The position numbers and the translations under genes were made by a program. A model generated the notes under the pieces. It worked only from the letters and a program-made list of their open reading frames with translations, made no database searches and was not told where the DNA came from. DNA of 64,000 nucleotides from Akkermansia muciniphila (lineage in GTDB: Bacteria; Verrucomicrobiota; Verrucomicrobiia; Verrucomicrobiales; Akkermansiaceae), in assembly GCA_004557455.1 (NCBI GenBank), contig SFDX01000016.1, forward strand, positions 4,538-68,537, read 5' to 3'. Within the stretch, counting starts at the first letter, position 1. Each line of letters opens with the position of its first letter. This document shows, one piece after another, positions 42,711 through 50,913 of this stretch.

Positions 42711-42739
42711 TTCACAACGGGCTCAAAAACTGCTATACT
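42711..42739 (+). promoter_or_regulatory. Promoter of nagB
   Basis: TTCACA (42711-42716), 17 bp, TATACT (42734-42739). The mRNA leader would be about 63 nt, longer than usual here. Confidence 0.7.
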
Positions 42740-42808
42740 CACTTTCGATCCCCGGGCCCTGCTGACTTGAGGATTCATTCATCAAACATCAACGACACTG
42801 CAAGAATC

Positions 42809-43600
42809 ATGCGAGTAATCATCGAACCGGACTACGACAAGTTGTCTGCTTGGGCCGCAGATTATGTGGCAAAGCGCATCATCGAGGCGAATCCCACGCC
42901 GGAGAAGCCCTTTAAGTTGGGCTGCCCCACCGGCTCCTCCCCCCTCGGCCTCTACAAGGCCCTCATCAAGAAGTACGAGGCCGGCGAGCTTTCCTTCGAG
43001 AACGTCATCACCTTCAACATGGATGAGTACGTCAACCTGCCCGAGGAGCACCCCGAGTCTTACCACTCCTTCATGTGGAAGAACTTCTTCTCCCACATCA
43101 ACATCAAGAAGGAGAACGTGCACATCCTCAACGGCAACGCTCCCGACCTGCAGAAGGAGTGCGAGGACTACGAGAAGGCCATTGCTGCCGCCGGCGGCAT
43201 CGATCTGTTCATGGGCGGCGTCGGCCCGGACGGCCACCTGGCCTTCAACGAGCCCGGTGCTTCCCTCACCGCCCCGACCCACATCGAGTCTCTCACCACG
43301 GACACCATCATCGCTAACAGCCGCTTCTTCGACGGCGATGTGAACCAGGTGCCCAAGCAGGCTCTCACCGTGGGCATCGGCACCGTGATGGCTGCCAAGG
43401 AGGTTCTCTTGGTCTGCAACGGCCACCACAAGTCCCGCGCCCTCAAGCACATCATCGATGGCAGCGTCTCCCACAAGTGGACTGCCTCTGCCCTTCAGAT
43501 GCACCCCGCCGCCATCATCGTCTGCGACGAGGCTGCATGCGACGAGCTGCTCGTGGGTACTTACAAGTACTACCTCGACAAGGAGCGCGGCAACCTCTGA
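42809..43600 (+). CDS. nagB: Glucosamine-6-phosphate deaminase
   Basis: A 263-residue enzyme converting glucosamine-6-phosphate to fructose-6-phosphate and ammonia. MRVIIEPDYDKLSAWAADYVAKRI opens the protein. Active-site segments are LGCPTGSSPLGLYKAL, VITFNMDEYVNLPEEHPESYHSFM (catalytic Asp), GGVGPDGHLAFNEPG (His in GPDGH), and NGHHKSRAL. It would use amino sugars freed from mucin or cell wall. The start at 42809 agrees with the family N-terminus. Codon use is strongly C-ending, as expected for a well-expressed gene. Confidence 0.96.
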   Translation: MRVIIEPDYDKLSAWAADYVAKRIIEANPTPEKPFKLGCPTGSSPLGLYKALIKKYEAGELSFENVITFNMDEYVNLPEEHPESYHSFMWKNFFSHINIKKENVHILNGNAPDLQKECEDYEKAIAAAGGIDLFMGGVGPDGHLAFNEPGASLTAPTHIESLTTDTIIANSRFFDGDVNQVPKQALTVGIGTVMAAKEVLLVCNGHHKSRALKHIIDGSVSHKWTASALQMHPAAIIVCDEAACDELLVGTYKYYLDKERGNL

Positions 43601-43621
43601 TCCCGCTTACAGCCTATTTTA

Positions 43622-43655
43622 CACTGCGCCTCCGCTCCCGGGGGGCGCAGTTTTT
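43622..43655 (+). terminator. Rho-independent terminator of nagB
   Basis: CTGCGCC (43624-43630) pairs with GGCGCAG (43644-43650), then TTTTT. Confidence 0.9.
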
Positions 43656-43677
43656 CAGTGCCGATTTGTGATCAGCC

Positions 43678-44658
43678 TTATTCCCCCTTGCTCGGGAGCA
43701 CCTTATCCATGAGTCGGATGACCTCCTCGCCTCGGGCTCGATCGCGGGCCGACTCCTCGGCGGAGTCCTCTGTCTCCGGGTTCGCGCCGGCATCCAGCAG
43801 CAGGGAGACAATTTCCGCATGATTGTGCTCAGCGGCGATCATCAGGGGAGTCACACCGTTTTTGTCAGCGGCCTCCGGATCTGCGCCGTAGTCCAGTAGG
43901 AGTTTGACGAGATCCGGTTTGTCGCGGAAGACCGCCACGGAAAGAGCCGTTGCGCCGCTGTTATCCCTCGTTTCTGTGTTTGCCCCGTCCTCCAACAGTA
44001 GTCGGGCCGCTGCGGTGTGGCCCCATCCTGTCGCGATCATCAGGGGAGTTTCGCCCCACTTCTTCTCCTGTGCCTCCGTGTTTGCGCCTACCTTCAGCAG
44101 CAGCTTCATTACCTCCGGTTTGCCCACAGCCGCGGCTCGCATCAGGGGCGTTTTGGCTTCCCTGTCCCCGGCCTCCACCCGCGCCCCGGCTTCCAGCAAA
44201 AGTTTTACTGTCTCGGCACTGCCGGCCCCGGCGGCCTCCGTCAGCGGTGTCTGCCCCCCGGCATTCGCCGTGTTCACTTCTGCCCCGGCCTTCAGGAGAA
44301 GCGCTACCGCTTCCGCCTTGCCTTCATGCGCGGCAATGTGCAGCGGCGTCCACCCTTCGTTATCCCGCACCCGAACATCGGCCCCTGCCTCCAGCAGCAC
44401 CTTGATTGCCTCCGTCTCTCCGTTGAATGATGCCTCGCATAGTGCTGTCCACCCATCGTCATCCCGGGCTTCTACCTTTGCCCCGTCCTCCAACAAATGT
44501 CGCAACTCCTCCACCCGACCTTCTGCCGCAGCCACACGCAATTTCGCCCCTTCATCCGACCAGCGCTCCACCTGCTCCTCCCCTTCCTCCGGAGTCGTTA
44601 CCTCCTCTGCTCCCCAAACACAACAGGCAGCCAAACTCAACATCAGTAAACTCTTCAT
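43678..44658 (-). CDS. Secreted ankyrin-repeat protein, about nine repeats
   Basis: A 326-residue protein. The start at 44658 gives a signal peptide (MKSLLMLSLAACCVWGAEE). From residue about 40, ankyrin repeats of 33 residues run to near the C-terminus, each with the G-TPL.A...G..E.VKLLL.AGA pattern (for example NEGWTPLHIAAHEGKAEAVALLLKAGA, read in two halves). A short acidic tail follows. No catalytic domain. It is co-oriented with mutL but has its own promoter. Confidence 0.88.
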   Translation of the reverse strand: MKSLLMLSLAACCVWGAEEVTTPEEGEEQVERWSDEGAKLRVAAAEGRVEELRHLLEDGAKVEARDDDGWTALCEASFNGETEAIKVLLEAGADVRVRDNEGWTPLHIAAHEGKAEAVALLLKAGAEVNTANAGGQTPLTEAAGAGSAETVKLLLEAGARVEAGDREAKTPLMRAAAVGKPEVMKLLLKVGANTEAQEKKWGETPLMIATGWGHTAAARLLLEDGANTETRDNSGATALSVAVFRDKPDLVKLLLDYGADPEAADKNGVTPLMIAAEHNHAEIVSLLLDAGANPETEDSAEESARDRARGEEVIRLMDKVLPSKGE

Positions 44659-44665
44659 GACTACC

Positions 44666-44695
44666 ACCCTATCACAGACACCCTCTGTTTGTCAA
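44666..44695 (-). promoter_or_regulatory. Promoter of the ankyrin-repeat gene
   Basis: Minus strand: TTGACA (44695-44690), 18 bp, TAGGGT (44671-44666), 7 nt to the ATG. It resembles the clan-D glycosidase promoter. Confidence 0.6.
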
Positions 44696-44744
44696 TTATA
44701 AATTTCCCCGTTTTACCTTGGTCAGCCCCGGAAAGTGGCTTTTT

Positions 44745-46601
44745 TCATCGCGGGTGGAACTTGCGGCGAAGCTCGTTTGTGGGGAAGGGAACGAGGGTGG
44801 GGTTACCGGAAGGGGTACAGTAGGGGATTTCGCAGCGAAGGAGGGCGGAAAGGAGAGAGAGAGAGGCGGAGCGCGAGAGGTCCGTGGTTTCTCGGGCGGC
44901 AGTGCGTTGGGCCAATCGGCGGGCGAAGGGCTCGAAGGGGTGTACGGATCGGTTGAGACGGAGCTCCCCGCGGGCGGCGGCTCGGATGAGGTCGGTGAGG
45001 AGCTCCGCGGAATCGGCGGAGGAGAGGAGGGCGGGGAGTGATTCCACACGGAGGGTGGAGCGGCCGAAGAACGAGAGACGGAAGCCCGCTTGCTCGAGGG
45101 TAGGCAGCATTTCCCGTGCGGTGGGCAGTTCGCGGGGGTCGAGCTCCAGAAGGACGGGGAGGAGAAGCTGCTGTACGGGGACACTCTGCTTGCGGCAGCG
45201 CATGAGTTGCTCAAAGAGAATGCGCTCCCGAGCAGCGCGGGGGCTCATAAACACCAGTCCGTCCCGCCCCTCGAAGAGGGCGAACTCATCCGCCACCGGG
45301 CCCAGGAAGGTGAACCCCGGCGGTGTCTCCTCCTCCACGGTCGGTGCCGGCGGAGCAGGTCGCGGCGTCAGCGCTGCGGACTCGGGCGTTTTGCTGCGCG
45401 CCGGGGACGGCGCAGGGTCGCGGGGAAGGGGGGAGGCGGCGGGTTCGGGAGGCGGCTCCGGCGCTTGCGGAGCAGGGGCCAGAGGGAGTGAACGCTGTAC
45501 GGGCTGCAACACCGGGCGCAGGACGAGATTCGGCACAGGCTCCGGCGTCGGCGCCGCGGCGGGCGGGACCGGGGCTTCCTCTTCCGTCCCCCGTGCGTGG
45601 GCCGCCAGGGTAGCCGATACGGCGTCTAACACCGTCGACACGACATCCCCTGCACGGCGGAAGCGTACCTCCCTTTTGGCAGGATGCACGTTCACATCTA
45701 CCAATCCCGGGTCCACATCGAGATACAGGAAAAGAGCAGGGTGCACCCCGGCGGGGATGCCGCCGTAGCCATCGCGCACGGCGCGGGAGATGAGCTTGTC
45801 TTCGATGGGTCGCCCGTTCAGGAAAATAAACTGCAGCCGACGCGTGCGCTTGGCCCCCGCGAGGGGCGCTAGGAACCCCGACACATGCACCCCGGGGCCG
45901 TTCGTGGGGCGGATGCGCATGAGCGTGGTCGCCAAGTCTCGACCCAACAGATCCGCAATGCGGCTCCGGAGGTCGCCGGTAGCAGATGTATCAAACACAG
46001 TGCGACCGTCCCGCTGCAACACGAAGCGCACGGCGGGAAAGGCCAAGGCATGCAGCAGGGTCTGGTGCTCTGCATGGGCCGCCTCCGTATCATCGCCCTT
46101 GAGGAAACGACGGCGGACGGGTGTATTGAAGAAGAGATTGCTGACATTGATAACCGTGCCCGGTGCACACCCCGCGCTCACGGGCGATGCGAGATTTCCG
46201 CCCTCGCAGCTAACCGTGGTGCCCTCCACATCCTGTGCACGCCGGGTGGTGATGCGCATGTGTGAGACGGACGCGATACTCGGTAGGGCCTCCCCGCGGA
46301 AACCGAGTTGCGACACGGCGCACAAATCATCATAACAACGGAGTTTGCTGGTAGCATGCCGCTCCAGGCACAGAACAGCATCCTTCCTCCCCATGCCGCA
46401 GCCGTCATCGCTCACCTTGATCAGCGAGATGCCGCCGCGCCGAATCTCGATGCGCACGCAGCCGGCGCCGGCATCGATGCTGTTCTCCACCAACTCCTTG
46501 ACGACAGATGCGGGACGCTCCACGACCTCCCCGGCCGCCACCTGGCTGGCCAGCACATCATCCATGCGGTGAATCCGCGGTGCATCTTGCTCCGTATCCA
46601 T
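44745..46601 (-). CDS. mutL: DNA mismatch repair protein MutL, non-endonuclease type
   Basis: A 618-residue protein. The GHKL ATPase region has ASQVAAGEVVERPASVVKELVENSIDAGA, VSDDGCGMGRKDAVLCLERHATSKL and the LGFRGEALPSIASV motif. A Pro/Ala-rich linker (residues about 330-430) leads to the C-terminal dimerisation domain. In endonuclease MutL the motif DQHAxxExxxxE would be there; here the segment is SPRAARERILFEQ, so Asp, Gln and His are absent. The protein should act as an ATP-dependent matchmaker that needs another strand-nicking partner. No mutS or mutH is in the window. Confidence 0.94.
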   Translation of the reverse strand: MDTEQDAPRIHRMDDVLASQVAAGEVVERPASVVKELVENSIDAGAGCVRIEIRRGGISLIKVSDDGCGMGRKDAVLCLERHATSKLRCYDDLCAVSQLGFRGEALPSIASVSHMRITTRRAQDVEGTTVSCEGGNLASPVSAGCAPGTVINVSNLFFNTPVRRRFLKGDDTEAAHAEHQTLLHALAFPAVRFVLQRDGRTVFDTSATGDLRSRIADLLGRDLATTLMRIRPTNGPGVHVSGFLAPLAGAKRTRRLQFIFLNGRPIEDKLISRAVRDGYGGIPAGVHPALFLYLDVDPGLVDVNVHPAKREVRFRRAGDVVSTVLDAVSATLAAHARGTEEEAPVPPAAAPTPEPVPNLVLRPVLQPVQRSLPLAPAPQAPEPPPEPAASPLPRDPAPSPARSKTPESAALTPRPAPPAPTVEEETPPGFTFLGPVADEFALFEGRDGLVFMSPRAARERILFEQLMRCRKQSVPVQQLLLPVLLELDPRELPTAREMLPTLEQAGFRLSFFGRSTLRVESLPALLSSADSAELLTDLIRAAARGELRLNRSVHPFEPFARRLAQRTAARETTDLSRSASLSLLSALLRCEIPYCTPSGNPTLVPFPTNELRRKFHPR

Positions 46602-46612
46602 TGCCGGCGCCC

Positions 46613-46641
46613 ATTGTACCCGAAAAAACGCCCTGTGTCAA
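46613..46641 (-). promoter_or_regulatory. Promoter of mutL
   Basis: Minus strand: TTGACA (46641-46636), 17 bp, TACAAT (46618-46613), 11 nt to the ATG. Confidence 0.8.
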
Positions 46642-46694
46642 CCCGGCGGCGCCCCAAAAGGCGCAGGGCAATTCGGTTATGCCCCCCTTTGTGC

Positions 46695-46723
46695 TTGATT
46701 CCTGCGAGTCTGCAAGCTATAAT
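46695..46723 (+). promoter_or_regulatory. Promoter of the DUF5069 operon
   Basis: TTGATT (46695-46700), 17 bp, TATAAT (46718-46723), 8 nt to the ATG at 46732. This favours 46732 over the ATG at 46753. Confidence 0.8.
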
Positions 46724-46731
46724 ACCTGCGT

Positions 46732-47322
46732 ATGCAATGGGACGACCGATTTATGAATATCTTTAACAGCGGCGTGGCGCGCTATTATGCCAACCCGCAG
46801 GTGGTGCCGGACAACTTCTTCAACCGAGAGGAGCTGGACCTGTTGGCAGAGATTGGCTGCAACCACCGCGAGATGCACAACTATATACGCACCTATGCTA
46901 ACTACGGCTGCCCCACGCCGAGTAACGTATTGCTCATCACCTCCGTTTGCCGCTCCTATTTCCTCATTGCCCGGCGCGGTATTACCGGCAACACCCAGCC
47001 CGTACCCGCTCGCAATATGCCGCATGAAGAGGAAGAGATGCAAGGTATGCCCTACCTGCCGCGTCTCATCAAGAAAGCGCTGCTGAAGCTCTACGGCACC
47101 CTGGATCCGGCGTTGCTTTACGGCGACGATAAGGACACCACCTTCCTGCGCGACCACGGTAACATTCACCCCGCCGATTTCCTGATGATGGCATGGAGGT
47201 GCCACGGTGACCAGCAAAAGCTCATTTCGGCCCTGTTGGCTGCCACACGAGCCAATGAACAACCTGCCGAGCGAGAGGAACTGAACGTGTCCGATCTTCC
47301 CGGTAACGGCGAACTCCTTTAA
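46732..47322 (+). CDS. DUF5069 family protein
   Basis: A 196-residue cytosolic protein. The pattern WDDRFMNIFNSGVARYYANPQ, LLAEIGCNHREMHNYIRTYANYGCPTPSNVLLITSVCRSYFLIARRG and MPYLPRLIKKALLKLYGTLDPALLYGDDKDTTFLR, NIHPADFLMMAWRCHGD, matches the DUF5069 family of Verrucomicrobiota and relatives. Its function is unknown. The -10 box at 46718-46723 leaves 8 nt, so the message is predicted to be leaderless. A small tail-anchored-type protein follows 5 nt later. Confidence 0.75.
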   Translation: MQWDDRFMNIFNSGVARYYANPQVVPDNFFNREELDLLAEIGCNHREMHNYIRTYANYGCPTPSNVLLITSVCRSYFLIARRGITGNTQPVPARNMPHEEEEMQGMPYLPRLIKKALLKLYGTLDPALLYGDDKDTTFLRDHGNIHPADFLMMAWRCHGDQQKLISALLAATRANEQPAEREELNVSDLPGNGELL

Positions 47323-47327
47323 TACCC

Positions 47328-47771
47328 ATGGACACAGAACCGCACTCCCCCGATGAAGTGAGCAACGATGCCCAGCGGAAGGCCTTGGATGCCATGTCCG
47401 CAGACCTGCTCCGCAAGTTAGAGATCATGGTGGCCGAGCAGGAGCAGCGCGCGCAGGCCTTCAGCGTGTTGCAGCACTCCACCTCTCACCTGCCACAGGT
47501 GCCTACCCCTGCTGAGCCGGAGCCTACCCCCCGTGCTGAGTCGCAGGCCGCCCCCGTGCTTCCGGAGCCTCCCCGCCATAAGCCGCGCCGGAACAGCAGC
47601 CCCGCGCCCAAGCCCGCCGAAGCGCCCAAGCCGACCCCCGAGCCCCGTCAACCCAAGCCGGTTACGCCGCACAAGAGCCCGAATCCCGGTAAAATCAACG
47701 AGATCTCCGGCAAAACCATCTTCATTGTGATGGTTGTTATCTTCTGCCTGCTGCGTGCGTGCAGCGACTAA
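47328..47771 (+). CDS. Proline-rich protein with C-terminal membrane anchor
   Basis: A 147-residue protein. The N-terminal 45 residues are helical (ADLLRKLEIMVAEQEQRAQAF), the middle 75 residues are Pro/Ala/Lys-rich, and a single hydrophobic helix (TIFIVMVVIFCLLRACSD) lies at the extreme C-terminus, a tail-anchor arrangement with the bulk in the cytosol. Not recognised. It starts 5 nt after the DUF5069 gene and overlaps the convergent ApaG-like gene by 4 nt. Confidence 0.75.
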   Translation: MDTEPHSPDEVSNDAQRKALDAMSADLLRKLEIMVAEQEQRAQAFSVLQHSTSHLPQVPTPAEPEPTPRAESQAAPVLPEPPRHKPRRNSSPAPKPAEAPKPTPEPRQPKPVTPHKSPNPGKINEISGKTIFIVMVVIFCLLRACSD

Positions 47772-48160
47772 CGGCGGCGCACCTTCAGCGGAAATACCAG
47801 CGGCGGGGTGATGAAAGGCGAATGCACCTGATCCTCACCGAACAGACGCAGCTCCACCCGCTCCGCCGGCGCGGGGAAGGTCAGTTCGCCACCGAAGCTG
47901 AACACCGCACTGCGCTCTAACACGGGGCGGCAGTTGAACACTTGCGCCGCCTCCACCACGCGCACGCTGCCGTCCGCCGCATGCAGCGTCCACTTGCGGC
48001 CGCGCAGGCAGAGTGACACGGGACCTATATTGCACAGGTTCACGCGGAAACGCAACCGCTCCCCGCATCGCGTACCGGGCATGGGGAGCCGCACAAGAGC
48101 CGGCACGGTCATATCAAGCACATCCCGCACCGGCAGGCGCCATGCACCCTCAGTGCTCAT
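47768..48160 (-). CDS. ApaG-like (DUF525) domain protein
   Basis: A 130-residue all-beta protein. The fibronectin-III-like strands RLRFRVNLCNIGPVSLCLRGRKWTL, then DGSVRVVEAAQVFNCRPVLERSAVFSFGGEL match the ApaG/DUF525 pattern (R.F.V.I.N....V.L..R.W.I.D..G). ApaG domains bind pyrophosphate or nucleotides or act as protein adaptors. The usual GxGxxG loop is replaced here by EAAQVF. It overlaps the upstream secreted-protein gene by 11 nt, so the two share an mRNA. Confidence 0.65.
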   Translation of the reverse strand: MSTEGAWRLPVRDVLDMTVPALVRLPMPGTRCGERLRFRVNLCNIGPVSLCLRGRKWTLHAADGSVRVVEAAQVFNCRPVLERSAVFSFGGELTFPAPAERVELRLFGEDQVHSPFITPPLVFPLKVRRR

Positions 48161-49070
48161 ATCCCTCTCCGACAGCCAGAGTGGAGAGGCGGGCCACCGT
48201 CTCGTGCATGCGCTTGACCGCCTCCGGGGTGGGCTTGGCGCCCTCCGGCAGGGTCATTTCGTCCGCCAGTTGACGCAGCAGCTTGTTCATCTCTTCCACG
48301 TGCAGTTTTTTAGCAGTCTTGGGGTTGAGGCATGCGAGAATTTCCGAGAAATACTCGGGCGCATCCGGGTAGAAAATGACGGCGGCGGCCTCCTCGGAGA
48401 AGCGCTTCTCCAGCGCAGCACAGGCGGCATTCAGCGCGCGGATCCAGCCACCCAGCGCAATGAGATGCGAGAGGTCGGGGTCCCGCAGAGCCGCCAACTC
48501 CTCATTCACGTCCACCTGAGTAGCGGAGAGGGTACGCTTGAATTCCTCCAACTTTCCTTTCTCGGCATTCTCCAACAAACTGGCGGAGTGTACATTCATT
48601 TTCTCACCCACGCCCAGCACCTTGCCGTAGCGCGTCAGGTCCAACGCTATGGGTTTCACGTCGTTCATATGCCCGCTGCGTACGGCAATGAAGCCGTCGG
48701 CAAGCAGAAAGCCCATATCCAGAGCCAAGGCCCCGGCGTGCGTGGAGAGTTTCTCCGGGCGGGCGCGCAGGACGTACTCCTCCGGGATGGGGGGCATGGC
48801 GTCCAGTTGGTCGAAAATCTTCTTGATGGAAGGCGCGGTGTACACGTTAATACCGAGCTCCTGGTTAGCATGCGAATCATCCAGACACGCATCATCGCGG
48901 AACATGGCCGGCACCTCGCCGTGGCGGCGCTCTTCGCGGCGGGGGGGCTCCGGGTTCATGTCCTGTGCCTCCTCAATGTCCGGCTGTTCCTGCGCCGGGG
49001 CAACCGCGGCCGCCCCCAGCAACAGCAGCAACAGTGCCGCCCGTGTGCATTTTTTCGCTTGCTTGATCAT
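48150..49070 (-). CDS. Secreted protein of unknown function
   Basis: A 306-residue protein when started at 49070, which gives MIKQAKKCTRAALLLLLLGAAAVAPAQEQ, a signal peptide. An in-frame ATG at 49103 overlaps the -10 box of the promoter at 49102-49130, so it cannot be the start. The mature protein begins with an acidic stretch and then a mainly helical domain (APSIKKIFDQLDAMPPIPEEYVLRARPEKLSTHAGALALDMGFL). The latter recalls a TPR-less alpha-helical periplasmic family. The product is not identified. It is followed by the ApaG-like gene. Confidence 0.72.
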   Translation of the reverse strand: MIKQAKKCTRAALLLLLLGAAAVAPAQEQPDIEEAQDMNPEPPRREERRHGEVPAMFRDDACLDDSHANQELGINVYTAPSIKKIFDQLDAMPPIPEEYVLRARPEKLSTHAGALALDMGFLLADGFIAVRSGHMNDVKPIALDLTRYGKVLGVGEKMNVHSASLLENAEKGKLEEFKRTLSATQVDVNEELAALRDPDLSHLIALGGWIRALNAACAALEKRFSEEAAAVIFYPDAPEYFSEILACLNPKTAKKLHVEEMNKLLRQLADEMTLPEGAKPTPEAVKRMHETVARLSTLAVGEGYEH

Positions 49071-49101
49071 GTGCCTGCTCGGTGTATTTTCGTTCTCGGT
49101 C

Positions 49102-49130
49102 ATTGTATCATTCGGCTTTCGCTTCGTCAA
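49102..49130 (-). promoter_or_regulatory. Promoter of the secreted-protein/ApaG-like operon
   Basis: Minus strand: TTGACG (49130-49125), 17 bp, TACAAT (49107-49102), 31 nt before the ATG at 49070. Confidence 0.75.
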
Positions 49131-49215
49131 GCTCTTCCCCGTCGACTGACGCAGAAAAGCGAGCTTCATCTAACGTCCGGAAGCGTTTTTTTACACAAGT
49201 GCACCATAAATTTGC

Positions 49216-49244
49216 TTGACAACACGGAGCGGATGTTCTATTAT
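49216..49244 (+). promoter_or_regulatory. Promoter of the processive GT2 gene
   Basis: TTGACA (49216-49221), 17 bp, TATTAT (49239-49244), with a leader of about 70 nt to the ATG at 49323. GCACC/GGTGC pairing in the leader could form a small hairpin. Confidence 0.7.
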
Positions 49245-49322
49245 CCCTGCGGCGGGATAGCGGCACCAACTTCTGCCCGGTGCGCGTCCCTTCATTCGAA
49301 CCCCGAGCCAACAGATACAACA

Positions 49323-50885
49323 ATGACGTTACACACTCTCGCCGCGGCCGAAGGCGGACAACTTTCTTGGTTCAGCTTCATTTGGCTGATTTCCTACTTC
49401 TTGGTTCTCATCAGTTTTGCAGGCTATGGTTTCCACCGCCTCATGATGCTTTTCCTGTACTTGGTCTACCGCAAGAATCTCCCCGAACCCAAGGGACAGT
49501 GGAAGGAGTGGCCGCACGTGACCATTCAGCTTCCCATGTTCAACGAGAAGTTCGTGGTGGAGGGATTGCTTCGCAAGGTGACGGCTATTGACTACCCCAA
49601 GGACAAGCTCGAGATTCAGATTCTCGATGACTCCACAGATGATACGTGGGAGCTCTGCAAGCAACAGGTGGAGCATTACCGTGCGCAGGGGTTTGACATT
49701 GTATGCCTGCACCGTACGGATCGCACCGGTTACAAGGCCGGTGCGCTGGAGGCCGCCGATGCCGTGGCCAAGGGTGAGTTCCTGCTGATTCTGGACGCAG
49801 ACTTTCGCCCGGAGCCGGATATCCTCAAGGTGACGCTTCCCTACTTTACCGACGAGGGTATTGCCTTGGTACAGACCCGCTGGGGACACATCAATCGGCA
49901 CAAGAACCTGCTGACGCGTTTGCAGAGTATCTTCCTGGATGCCCACTTCGCACTGGAGCAGGCCGTGCGCAATCGCTCGGGGCGTTTCTTCACGTTCAAC
50001 GGTACGGCCGGTGTGTGGCGTAAGTGTGCCATTTCGGATGCCGGTGGTTGGGAGCACGATACCATTACCGAGGATATGGACCTTTCGTATCGTGCGCAGA
50101 TGAAGGGGTGGCGTTTTGTCTACCTGAACGACTATGTCACCCCCGCCGAGCTACCGGAGGATATGGACGGCTTCAAGGCCCAGCAGCACCGCTGGACGAA
50201 GGGCTGCATTCAGGTCTGCCAGAAGATGCTGCTGGATATTTGGCGCTGCCGCACCGCACCGCTCAAGGCCAAGCTGGAGGCCACCACGCACCTTACCTGC
50301 AACTATTCTTACTTGGCGCTCATCCTGATGTGCATTCTCGTGATGCCGATTTGCCTGGGGGCCATCTCGCCGCAGGGTGATTGGGCTTGGGGAACGCCGC
50401 AGATGATCGCGCTGACGACGCTGCTGTTCTTCTTCGCCACCTGCAGTGTGTGCCTCTTCTACATTACGGCGGAGTACATCGTGCGGCCGCGCCGCTGGTG
50501 GGCTGTCTTCTTCCTTATCCTCCCGCTGATGGCACTGGGTGTGGGCATGGCGGTGAACAATGCCAAGGCGGTGCTGGAGGCTGTGTTCGGCCGCAAGAGT
50601 GAGTTCGTGCGCACGCCCAAGTTCGGCGAATCGAACCAGGGTGATTTGGCTATCGAGAAGCGAGCCCAGGGCTACAAGGCCATCAAGTCCATTCTCGTGC
50701 CCGTGCTGGAGCTGGCTTTTGCGCTCTTCTTCGGTTATGTAGAGGTTATCAACATCGCCACGGGTAATGTCATCACATTCCTCCTTATGTCTCCCTTCTT
50801 GGGTTTCTTCTACACGAGCTTTAACTCGCTGGCGCGCATCATAGACGGATACCGCAGCAGGAAAGCCGCGCAGCAGAATGCTTGA
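49323..50885 (+). CDS. Membrane GT2 glycosyltransferase, cellulose-synthase-like
   Basis: A 520-residue protein. Helix 1 is FIWLISYFLVLISFAGYGFHRL. The GT-A domain shows VTIQLPMFNEKFVVEGLL, EIQILDDSTDDTWEL, GYKAGALEAADAVAKGEFLLILDADFRP (DxD), FTFNGTAGVWRK, ITEDMDLSYRAQMKGW (TED) and FKAQQHRWTKGC (QxxRW). This set defines processive beta-glycan synthases. About five C-terminal helices make the export channel. It resembles glucomannan/beta-mannan or cellulose-like synthases. The substrate cannot be read. Start at 49323 preferred: an open upstream frame has no support. Confidence 0.92.
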   Translation: MTLHTLAAAEGGQLSWFSFIWLISYFLVLISFAGYGFHRLMMLFLYLVYRKNLPEPKGQWKEWPHVTIQLPMFNEKFVVEGLLRKVTAIDYPKDKLEIQILDDSTDDTWELCKQQVEHYRAQGFDIVCLHRTDRTGYKAGALEAADAVAKGEFLLILDADFRPEPDILKVTLPYFTDEGIALVQTRWGHINRHKNLLTRLQSIFLDAHFALEQAVRNRSGRFFTFNGTAGVWRKCAISDAGGWEHDTITEDMDLSYRAQMKGWRFVYLNDYVTPAELPEDMDGFKAQQHRWTKGCIQVCQKMLLDIWRCRTAPLKAKLEATTHLTCNYSYLALILMCILVMPICLGAISPQGDWAWGTPQMIALTTLLFFFATCSVCLFYITAEYIVRPRRWWAVFFLILPLMALGVGMAVNNAKAVLEAVFGRKSEFVRTPKFGESNQGDLAIEKRAQGYKAIKSILVPVLELAFALFFGYVEVINIATGNVITFLLMSPFLGFFYTSFNSLARIIDGYRSRKAAQQNA

Positions 50886-50913
50886 TTTCACTCACACTAT
50901 ACCCACTCTCACC

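Noticed and set aside
42354..42770. Expressed ADFMS-repeat protein on the plus strand
   Set aside because: No promoter or ribosome-binding site precedes it and the frame runs across the nagB promoter; kept only as an alternative in the array finding.
47934..49322. N-terminal extension of the processive GT2 protein
   Set aside because: The open frame runs antisense to two convergent genes and past a good promoter (49216-49244); the family start and signal-like helix fit the ATG at 49323.
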